From Colius striatus (taxonomy: Eukaryota > Chordata > Aves > Coliiformes > Coliidae), in assembly GCF_028858725.1 (NCBI RefSeq), contig NC_084767.1:32580895-32644894 (forward strand): a stretch of 64,000 bases of DNA, read 5' to 3'. The translations under genes were made by a program, and so were the position numbers. Below, piece after piece: positions 13,301 to 25,300 of this stretch (position 1 is its first letter; every line of letters starts with the position of its first letter). The notes under the pieces are model-generated. The model made no database searches. It had not been told where the DNA came from and was given only the letters and a program-made list of their open reading frames with translations.

Positions 13301-16300
13301 ATAGTCCTGAAGTTTCAGTATTACAACCTTAAAGAAAAAAAGAAAGAAAAGCCCTTACTGAAAAAATGCCTCAGCTTGCCCCGTGCCAGTTTCCACACAT
13401 CCACCTCTTGTACCCCTTCCTCTGGAAGACAACTGCATGTTCCAATGCTGTAAATAGAACAGATTCTTCTCCCATAACATGCAACGACCCCACGAAGCAC
13501 CTCTCCCTCCTACAAGTTGTGTACAATACTTACCTTGGTGGTTGGAAGTAACTCAGCTCTCCAGGATAAATCGGTAGCTTCTGGGCTGTAAAAATTCATG
13601 CACATTAAAGGATGAACATATTCATTACACAGGCACTATATAGGACAGTGGATTAACATACCAGCTTTTATCTCTCTGTACATGGATTCACATGACTTAA
13701 AACTGATAACAAGTTTAGGTCTCCTGCAGTTAGCTGCCATGGTAATTTATCTAATTTATCGAATTATTAGAATCTCCGATACTGCAAATCTTGCTTTTGC
13801 AAAAGCAAGTTAAGCAAAGCTGTAGCTTTGTCATATAGAAAACATTCAGCAGTTATTAGCCACACAACTTCAGATACACAATAAAACTCTTAATGAGCTA
13901 AAACAGCACTGGCATTGAATTAACGCAGTTTTATTACAATTCTTTAAACATCAAAAGTGTCGACTTCCCCATGGGAACATCTAAACATGACCATACCAAG
14001 CAAAAATTTTGTTAGCTGCTGCAGAAGTTCTAAAATGGCATCTACTTATAGTAACACACTGAAGTGCAACACATTGTCCTTTTAAGTTATGACTTTTAGA
14101 ATACCAGGATATTTCCGTTTCTCTAAATAGCAATACATGACCTGAAGCAACAGTCCACAGCAAAACCACTACTATTAGATAAAGGTTTAAACAGCAGTCC
14201 TGAATTAGGCTAACCAGCACTTGATGCTGATAAAAGGTTATAACAAAGGAGTAACAGTCAATTTCTCTTTGCATCAGGGAAAAGTAATTAATGACATCTG
14301 GCTATGAGCTGGAGGCAAGACTGTGGCTACGCATCTCAGCACAGATAATGTCATGGTTTAGCAAGGAGCCGCTTTTGCTTGCTAACAGGGGGAGCGGGTT
14401 GCAGTGAAGACCCGGTAAAGAATTTTTGGACTCTTGCCCAGCTCTTGGGTTCAGACCCACCTCTGACCCAGGTGGGCCAACCTGGCACCTCTGCAATCAC
14501 TATTTAGGAAGAGGAATTTGAAGTGCTTGAGAGGAGGTGTAAGAGTGGTACAAGATGCAGGTGATCACGTAGACCCCACAGTCAGACAAGGAGGAAGGAC
14601 CCCTCTGCAACCCATGGTAAGAATGCCGGCTGTTCCCCTGCAACCCATGCAGGGCAATGGCAGGACTGAGAGCCACAAGCAGCTCTGTGTGAGTGCACTT
14701 GGACGGGCGAGAGATTGTGTGAAGACGCGGCCATGGCGCAGGCCGTGCTGGAGAGCCTGCAGGCTGCAGAGCAGACCCACATGAGAGGCAGAGAGGAGCT
14801 GCAGCCTTTGGGATGAAGAGATATCAGAGCAGCCCATGCAGGGCTGCTGTGTGTGTGAGCTACCCTGCAGAGGTGCAGGGAGGATCGGTGCGGAGCCCAT
14901 CTGCCCAGCAGAAGCCATTAGGAATAGACTGACTGAAATTCCCATTCCCTGCCCCCCTGAGCCGTTCAAACGGGGAGGAGGTAAAGACACCAGGAACAGG
15001 GCTCTGAGTCTGGGAAGAGCGGAGGGGTGGGGGGAAGGTGGTCTTAAAGGGCTAGTTGTATTCTTCATCGTTGTACCATTCTGTGTTGTTTTATTTTGGT
15101 TATCTTTTGGGGGTTTATGGTTGTGTTTTAGTTATTTTCTGTTTTCTTCCCCAAGCCCAGTAGCCTGGTCTGTTTTGTCCTGGACCATAAGTGGCAATTA
15201 AGCCCTCCTTGCTCTTTGGCAATTCTCAGGTCTTTGGTACTTGAGGCGAATCTAGTCTTTTGTTCCCTGATGGGCCTAAACCAGATAAATAGATAACAGA
15301 TAACAGATAAATACTCAGTTCCACCTGAAAGTTCTCCCTAATTTGAATTGTAGACTGAACTGAGTTTGAGCTTACTTTGCAAACATAAGTTAAGACTGTT
15401 TTAAATCCATTTTGTAATGACATGATTTAGATAATCATCCACATTTCCAAATATTTTTCATGTGACAATAGCAATTTTGGAATAAGAACAAAATAAAAGA
15501 CATGATTCAGTCCACTCTTCTGGTAGCTTTCAGTGACAGCTGATGTCTTCTGATATTGGATTCTAAAGAGATGCTACAATACACTATTTAGGAATCCACT
15601 ACACCATATAGTATCCACAAGAGAGCATCAGGAGCAACTTTTTACTGCTATGAATGTCAAAAACATAACTTAAAAAGAACTTCACCTATTTTATTCTGCA
15701 TTCATGCAGTAATTTTGAGAAAAACTATTATTTCCTTTTTTGTTGGTGATGCAGAAAGCATGAATTATTCACAGTAAGAATTTTACTTTTCTTCCCAATC
15801 TCATCCTTCCTGAAGAGGAGGACACTTTATATGCTTTAAATTCAAATGTAGCCTCACAAGATCCATTTGAATAAAGAAAAGGAATCATTTTGATGTGGAG
15901 CTTTAGAGTGACATGTATTAATAAACCTTATACTAATTGACTGCAATAGTATAAAGCTTATTTTCCAGATGGGACAAAATTTACTTACAAGTTGTAAAAA
16001 GGTTGTGCTTATCCCCCTACACAATACCTCTGGGATCCTCCAACTTCCTTGAAGGTAGAAAGCAGTTCGGTGAGGGGCCAAGTGATACGTGAAGATCAGG
16101 GGTGAGAAAGCCTCAGGACTTATCAGCCTTCATCTCCCAAGGCCCCAAAGACCATCACCGGCCATCACCGGGAGACACCACGCAAATGAAAGGAAGAAAA
16201 GACCTAATTTACATGCGAAACCGGGGACAGGTTGTGTCTTTGTCTAGGCGGATAATGTCATCATATGATTTTGTAACAAACACAAGTCAAGCGAGTTGCC

Positions 16301-19300
16301 GAGTCGGGTGCGCACGTTTGAGGTGGAGCGATCCCCGTGTGCCCGGCGCCGAATAAACATCCCTGCTTTATAACTTTTGAGTTATAGAGTCTGTTTCCGC
16401 AAGTCAATTTACACTCACCACATTGATGAACTACTGTTCACACAGCCATAAATCCAGCTACTTGTGTCCTGTAATATCAATGCCACAAAAATAGTACATT
16501 ACCTACATGTGCATGTATTGAAAAATCCATTAGAAACAGCAATTCTTTCCTCCAAACAATGCAGGAGTTAATGCTGATAATTTTCTCCAATCTTTCTTTA
16601 TGCCAACTCTTTTGGAACACTAGATGTCACCAAATGTTCTAAAAATTCCCTGATAGCAGAACTGTCATGCAATTGACTTACTAAAAAGAGGAACAACCTT
16701 TTCTGTTAAGCATGTCAGCAGTAGCAGCTATCGCTATAGTGACCAACTCTCACAACGATGTCAAATGCCAAAGTGTAAAAGCACAGATGATGACAAAAAC
16801 TGTCTCAGATCTCCTCAATTATTTATAATGAAAGATATCCACCAACATTTTTTTTATTCATTTCACAATGACGTCAGACTTCTGTCTTAACAGCAAGCAG
16901 TATCATCTGTTAAAAATGTGATATCATAATCTTGAAACTAAAATTACACAGATGGAAAGATGAGTGAAAGGTGTGGGCTTCTAGGAACCATTTTAGATAA
17001 CTTCCATGCCACCTTTTCTAGTTATGAATCAATACATTTTCAAAAACCAAATAAGTTAAAAAAAGAAACCTTCACCATTTCCCTTACATAAACTCAATTT
17101 TATTAAGAGTTTAATATTTTCTAACTAAAAGAAATATTCCAAGGTACTATGCCAAGTAGTCGAGGAATATTTTACATTTTCAATATTCTACTGCTCCCCA
17201 TCTCGAGAATTTCAGTGTTCTGAAGCAGTAACACCATGATCTAAGTATCACAGAACTCAGGACACAGGGACAAGCAGGATAGAACAGAAAAATATATCCA
17301 TTTCCTTGCTACTTATGTAAACTACATAATTCTGAAAAGCATATTTATCCATCTCCAGTTTGCCAAGAAATTACATTCATTCCTTTAAAAAATATTTTAA
17401 AAAAATATCTAAACCACATTTTAGCTAAAATAATAAGAAATGCACATTATCACCTCTCCAACTCGATAGAGGAGACAACTGAGAAGGTGCTGTTTTCTCA
17501 TCAGGCTTCCATTTACTTCCACTGCTTGGTGGAAGACCTCTGTAACCTTTCAGACTCACTTAAACATTATTATGGGAAAACAAACCTATGAACAGCTTTC
17601 CCAAATTGGAAGTATGGCTGAATCCTGGCAGCACTAAAAATAACTTCTCCATTCAAAATCATCAATACACATCTCCATTAAACTGAAGGAAAAAGTAATC
17701 TGAAGCTAACCATAAGAGGGCCAAAAATAAGACAGCTGAGGTTCAGGCGGCATAGGTTTCATACCTTGAACACTACATGCAACGTGCTGAAACAGGAAGT
17801 ATATTTAACACAACGTAACAGGCCGTCAATCTAAATGAGTGTCAGTAATTTCCACAAGTGTTCATTAAGCTATCTAAAAACTGCAGCAAATTTAAATTAA
17901 AATAATACAGCTTTTATAAACAATCTCCAGACATTAAAGAAGCATTTTCTTACCAACATGCTTTTTTCACAGTGAACATGACTGTATGATTTTCTGTGGC
18001 TTAAAAGAGGAAATGTGAAATATTTTCCATCAGAATCCTTAAAACAAACAAAAAAAGCTCATTAGTTTAAAAAAATGAAACATAAAAACACAAGAAGGAA
18101 ACAAATGTTACTTACATTGTGAACTGAATAAGTCCATTTTGATGCTTTGACTGTAATCCACATGAAAGTTCCTAAAAATAAATATGTTTTATATGTCACA
18201 CTGCAGGAACTATTCTCCTAACCTCCAAGGTATTATCTTTTACTCATTACCAAGGTCTTACCTGTAAACAGCTGTAAACTTTACAACCTTTAAACAACCC
18301 TTATAACTACATGCAAGTTACCATCAGTTACACAGGAAATGACAAAACCCTATGATCCAATTAGTACATATTAACTGTGAAGTAAAAACCCTACAGGTCT
18401 TGAAATAAATGATATTGAAACAATGATATTGTTGTAATTACAGGGTGACTTACTAATGAGTCAACATTAGAAAGAGCCCCAATCTTTGTTCCAGTCAGCC
18501 ATTTAGGAAAACTAATCCTGAAACTTGTGTAGAAGCAAGACAATAATGAACTGAATAACCTGTACAGGAAAACAGTAGCAGCAAAGATAGGTCTGGAGAA
18601 AAATAAGACAGAATAATGAAGGGATCAGAGATACAAACAATGTAAATTGTCATGGAAGAAGGCTATTATTTTCTATGTAACTGTAACAAGATCACCATGA
18701 GTAGTAACAAGTTCATCACAGAAATTTAGCTTAAATGTCAAGAGATGACCAGAAATAGTGAGACGCAAACACAAAATCCAAGTTAAACATATTCCTCCTT
18801 ATTGCTAAAAACTGACCCTGAAAAAAGGCAAACAATCAATCAATCAATTCCACAACCTCTCTGAGCACCTGTTCCAGTCTTGGACCACTCTCTTGAATAA
18901 TTTTTTCCTAATATCTAACCAGAAATTCTTCTGGTGCAACTGGACCCTACTGCCTATTGTGTTACTACTGTGCACTTCTGAGAAAAGCTCTAGTTTCGCC
19001 TTCTCTCCAATCTTTCATTGTCTTCAACTGACAGCAATAGGATCCCCCTTAGCACCCTCTCCAGGGTGAAAAATCCCAGTTCACTCAGCCTCACTCCCCT
19101 ATGCCCTGAGTCCCAGTAGCTAAACATTTTGGTAGGCCTCTGCTACATACCCACTTGGGCATCTCTTAATGCCTAAAAACCTTCTTATACAAGGGTGATC
19201 AAAACTGGACATCAAAGTTCAAGCTACCTCAGTGCTTCTGCAACGGCTTACATTATGAAAACTCTTGAAATAAAATGGGTTTTCATAAAGCGGCTCAGCC

Positions 19301-22300
19301 CACTTCAGCAAAGCCAGAAATACAGCTGTTCACTGCAAAAGTTCTGTTTAGTTCCCAAGACTCCATGCAGTCAAAATCTCTCACCTTTAACTATGCATTC
19401 TTAGTAGTTACAAGGAAATCATTAGTGTGCAGTCCATTTTACCCTGTGTGCAGTCCACTTTATCCTGCCATGTCATTAAAAAAAGGAAGTCACTGATGAA
19501 GCAGGTTATGAATATTCAGATTTCCACAAGTAGCCCAAAACTAACACAAGGGCTCTACAACACCCACACTATCCTTGCAAGCATGGGATGTAAATGTAGA
19601 TTAGACTGTATTTTTGACATCCAGCTCTTCCCAGTTTCTGAGATTGTCTACTGGACACCTCGGTGTGAATACTACTCCAGCTCATGCCCCTGAATCTAAG
19701 CCACGTAAAAATGAGAGATTTCTGCTACTAACCCTCTTAATCTATTTAGGGCTGAAACCACATGAAAGCTGATAGACAGATAACCCATACATAATTTTAG
19801 CAATGTCTGAAGAAGGACAAAATGTATTCCAGAAGTTTATTAGCGAGAAAAACAACTATTAAACAAGATGTATCACTGAAACCTGTTCAAAATAAAATTG
19901 CTGCATACCTGTGAGTTCTGTAAAAGCTTCAGGATTTTCCTCAAATATCTTTGCAGGGTGTCTTACAAAGTGGTGATTCAATACAGACATTCTCTTATTT
20001 GGATCCTTGGTTATCTAAAAAAGAGCACATTCTCAAACTTTATTTTATCAACTCGTATGATTTACAACCATCCCACGATCGTAGCTTGTAATACAGTTTT
20101 GGTGATGAGAGGCAGGAAGAAGATATGGTACATATGGTGTTAGAAGATATGGTACATTATTTGTTCAGACTGTTGAATTTAGAATAGTCAAAGTGCCATC
20201 AACAGTCAACTGCTGTGACACAGAAAGTCTACATGTTATAAAGCATAGCTAAAACTTTTGGGTTTATATCCTTGTCTACAAGAGGAAAACATTGTATTAC
20301 ACTTCCTCGGTCAACATGCATGCATTCTTCTTGAGACAATACACTTATGACAGCATTTGGGAAAAATTCTCATGTTCATATTTACTAGTCTGAGTTCACA
20401 AATCCAGTTTGCTACATCTTGTCTTTATGTTTCAAACTTCCAAATAGCTGCAGAGCTATGCTGAGATTTGCTTTTGAGTCGAGTTGGGGTTTTTGGGAGA
20501 TGTTTTGTTTTGTTTTGGTAGGGGCTTTTTTCCAAATCAGATTTCCAGGACTTATTCTTGCTCATTCAGCTTTTCAAAACTGTGGCCATTACAACTGTTT
20601 TCCGAAAAGTTGTTCCTTCCAGCATACTGCCAGTCAGCTCCAGAACAACTGTACCCTCTTTTTGTCTCTCTAAATCACATGTTAAAATAAGTATATCTAA
20701 AAAAAATAGAGAAGTTGTCATGGTTTTACATGACACCCTTTTTTGGTAAGGGGCTGTAAAGATGGCTCCTGTAAGAAGTTGTTCACAACTCTCCCCAGCT
20801 CTGAGCCAGACCCACTTCTGGGGCTGAGCTAGTTAGACATCTCCACGATCACTTTTTAAGAAGAAGCCAGAAGAGGCTTCTTCTGCCTCTTCTTCTTCTG
20901 GCTGGTGGTGGTGCAAGGAGTAGGAACAGTGAGAGAAACAACCATTTGGACTCCAAGGTCAGTGATGAAAGAGAGGAGGAAACGTGCTGGAGCAGAGACT
21001 CCCCTGCATTCTGTGGAGAGAACTGGTGAAGCTGAGATTTATTTTCATTTCTTTAAAGGCTCTGTATCAGGGGCAGAGACTCATGTTGCTAAAGCCGGCC
21101 ACACACCAGGGACTGCAATTCACTTCATTAAAGGCCCCGAGCCAGGGACAGTGACTATGGCTGGAGGAGGCCATGTCCTATGGGGGAGGACCCAACCACT
21201 TCACTGCCTACCCCAAGCCAGGGGCACCAATTTTCTTCTTTAAAACTATGGCCGGAAGAGGCCATGTCCCGAAGGAAGGGACCCTTTAAACTTATGCCCA
21301 GAAGAGGCCTTGTCCCGAGAGAGGGACCCTGTAACTGCAGAAACTGCAACCGTGGCAAAGAATCCATGCCAGAGACATTCACCAAAAGCTGCGTCCTGTG
21401 TGAGGGACCCTGTATCAGCAGAAGCCACAGCTGTTGGGAACAAGCCACACCAGAGAAGTTCGTTAAGGACTGTGTCCCAGGGGAGGAACCCCGTGTTGAA
21501 GCAGGGGAAGAATGCCAGGAGTCATCTTCATCTGAGCAGAGAGAAGCGGTGGAGTCCATCTGTGAGAGACTGACCACATTCCCCATTCCCTGCCCCCCCG
21601 AGCCGTTGAGGTGGAAGGAGGTAGAGATATCAGGAGCAGCGAGCTGGGACCAGGAAGAAAGGAGGGATGGGGGAGGGAGATCTTAAAGTGCTGGTTGTAA
21701 TTTTCTCATCATCCTACCCCCTTTTTGCTTTTATTCTGTTCTGTTTCTTGTAGAATAAACTTTCCTACTTTCCTCTCTGAGTACCGAAGTCTGTTTTGCC
21801 CAGAACTGTAATTGGCAGCGAGCCCTCCCTGCCCTTGTCTCAATCCACAACAATCTCACTTATCTTTTTACTCCCATTTTGCTGGGGCCTCCACCATCCT
21901 AACGAGGGTGGGGGTGAATGGGGGCACCAAGGGAGAGACTGTCGTGGTGCTGCTGTGCTAGCTGGGCCAAACCACAACAGAAGTCTATTCCAAACAGTCT
22001 TAAAAAGGACACCTGGAAGTCTTCCTTTTCTTTGTCCAGGGCTCTGCTCCTACATATTTTCAAACTCTTGGACCTTAACTTCAGTTCATATTTATTGCTA
22101 CTTAGCATTTCAGAAAGAGAACAAAGTACAGTGGGAGATTTCTCTGATGGGTTTTAAAAAGATGTGGGATACCTATTTAGAAAAGCAATAGCTAACAGTA
22201 GTGGGAGGTACACAAATCTGGTTGCACTGAATTTCTTAAGTGCTATTTGCAAAAATGCACTACAAGTATGTACTGGCCATTGTGATGCCACCATGGGGAT

Positions 22301-25300
22301 GTTTCAAAGTATTAAGTCTGAGTTAAACTATCACAATTTTTCACTCTTCGCATATCAATCAGAGAAAGTGACTCAAAAACATAACACATTCAAAACCACA
22401 CAGCTAGCAAAATTTGTTTATCCCAGTGCAAGGTCAACTAAACCTGCTGCATTACGGACAAAAAATTCAGTCCACACCCCAGTGACAAAGCAACAAGCAG
22501 CCAATAATAACAACTGAGATAGCATCCAGTTATTTCTGAATCGTGAGTCAAATGTTATAAAGCCACAGGATTTTTCAGGGACTGGTACAAAACAGCAACA
22601 ATTTTCTTAGCATGACTTACAATAATCTAAAAGGAGATTCCTGCATAATAGGGGGATATTTGTCCTGATTGAGCATCTTCCTGATGGAAGAAGAAAGCGC
22701 AATGGGGAAATATACAGGAGATCAAACATACAAACCTGTCTTGTGTTCTCATCTATGAGATCAAAAAGAGCTCTAATGATAGCCAGGACCAATTCTTTGC
22801 ACCTAGAAGACAGAATAATAAAAATTAAATCTAGAAAGGAAATATCCAGCGGAATAAAAGCAGTCAGAAGAGACAGCATCGTAATATTATGCTGAAGATA
22901 AATTACTGTATAATATGATAACAGTAGAGAACAGAGGGATGTACAGTCAGTCAATTAATCTTTGTTCCATTAGCTTACCACACTATGGAGAGATGGTCTG
23001 TTGAGGCCCAAGCTCTAGGCACAGCGGAGCTCTGTTTGGGGAAGGAGAAAAATAAAGATTTTGTTAGTATCCAACATGTTAAAATTCTAAGCAAGTCTTT
23101 CCCTTCCTTAAACATATTTGCAATTACTAAAAAGAAACAATGTTTGCGTTAAGAGTTGCAGGGACTGGGTGACAACACAATGCATTCTTCAGTCCCTGTA
23201 AACAGTCCCTGTAAGCAGGACTTGTAAAATAAAATGACCAAGTTATCTATAGCAGAGACTAATGGTTAAAGGGCAAATAATAATAATGGTGTGGAGGACG
23301 CTTACAAAAAATTACTTCAAATCTTGCTTTTATGACTTATTCTACTCTTTTAGTAAGTGATCTTGGCACACAAGAATATAAGTATGCCAATGAAGAACTT
23401 CCTGAAGAAAAAGAAGCATCAGAACACCACGCAGAAAGAACTGGGCAGTTTGAGGTTGTTCCTTTGTAGAAATGTACTGCATGCATTGCTTTTCATGCAC
23501 TAATAATATCAAAACCACCTCCCATAAATGGAGCTCACCACTTCGCTGTACAAATTGATTCAAGTAATCTATGAACTACTACATTACAGTTGGAATGTAA
23601 ACAAACAAAACAAATAACAAAACAACCCTGAGAACAAAATAACGACCCCAAAATCCACAAACTGAAAACACACAAGAGCGAGCTAGTGCTACTACAGATG
23701 AGATCTCATGCAAAATTCTGGTCACCAACGCTCAAAAGAAAGTACAGCAGATGCAGAGAATAGTTACTAGGCCAAAGGGAATGCAGAGTTAATCTTAGCC
23801 TAGTGGAATGAGAGCTGAGACTACTTATAGATTGCTTTCTGTACAACAGACAGGGAGGTAAACACCAAGGGAATGACAACTATTTCAGGTAATGTTTCAA
23901 GCCAATGTCAGGGCAAATGCATTTAAAAACTGGTTTGTGTAGTAAATGGAAATCACTATTCTTCTCCCTACTGGGGAGCATTTATCATCTTCTTCCATGT
24001 AAGGAACAGGTTGATGGTGGGGGAATGGGAACCCGAACCTAACTACTTTACGATGTCTATTGATTAATTTGGAAGAAGAAAGATCCCTGCAAAAAAAGAA
24101 AACTGGACCTGATGATCCAGTACATTCTTTCTATTCCTAATTTCTTTGAAAAAAATAGTAAATATAAGAAGAAAACTCCAAGCTAGAGCTCTCTTTTTAT
24201 AATCAAACAAGTAGTTTACTTCCATACTGCACATCTGTCAGTCTCTACACATACAGCGGATGCAAAAATGCAGGAAAATAAAACCCGAGTTCTGGAACTG
24301 AAAATGTGCAAGAAGGTGATGAGAAGAAACAGCTACAAGTGATAGATGACTCAAATCAACCCCAACCCATACTCTTCCAGTGGGCACTCATTTACACTGC
24401 ACCAACTATTTAAGATTATAACTGTATAGTATCTACTTTGTATTTTGACATGTAGTAATTTCATATGTAGTTATGCTATGCTGCACATAGATATTCCGAT
24501 TAGATACTGATACATGCATTACGTAAAAAGCTAACACAACTCCATGCAAAAAAAAAAGTAGTTTGCTTTTTTACCACAACAGATAAGGCACTGTCATGTT
24601 GACTCAATCTTGGTAGAAAAGCCAGTCCTGAACGAACTTGGTAATCTCTGAATCCTCCCGCCACAGAAAAGGTAGTTAAATTTCTTAAATCTTGGGCCTT
24701 TAGAATCCAATGATTGTTTACAGCTGTATAAAAATCTATAAAATATATTAAAATCAATCTCAATTTCTCTGTAAGATATAAAAAAAAGCCATAGAAACAT
24801 TTTAGTACAAGTTTCTGTAAGTCCTCTTAGAGGCATTCAAACTCTGATTATTACCTGTAATTCACATAAGGAAAGAAAATTGTTTTAACCCCAAGAAGGC
24901 AGTAGTTGGGACAAGACAGACATACTTACATTTTCTGTATCAGCTGAGCACATATACTGTTAAAAACTTCCTAACCATAGATTTATTTGAAGGACAGTCA
25001 CAGTCCAAAAACAGTCAGCAAGGAAGAAGCACTGTATTGCAATCAATTGTAGGAGGAAGAATTAAGAACAATAAATCAAATTTAGCAGCTAAAGATAATC
25101 CATTCCTCTCGGGTGCCACAGAGAATAATGAAAATAAATCTTGGTTCCTTGTCCTTCACTAATTCCCTCAATGTCTGCATATAGCAGCACAATTAGCACC
25201 CAGCACATATTTAACCAGTGTAATTTATCAAATCTAGCTTTTCACAAAGTGTACAGTACATGCATAATGATTATATTTTTTATGCCATAGTTATTTAGGT

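Noticed and set aside
14565..15068. 167-codon open frame on the minus strand
   Set aside because: It lies inside the solo LTR at 14349-15283, has a Pro/Ser/Leu-rich low-complexity translation, and has no counterpart in the related LTRs.
21155..21686. Overlapping 143- and 168-codon frames on both strands
   Set aside because: They lie inside the solo LTR and reflect its repeated GC-rich units. There is no match to any gag, pol or env motif.
14341..21984. One large provirus bounded by the related LTRs at 14349 and 20716
   Set aside because: The two LTRs have different target duplications (GATAA and GAAGT), and seven conserved PGAP1 exons (8-11 among them) or intron stretches lie between them with no gag or pol, so they are separate solo insertions.
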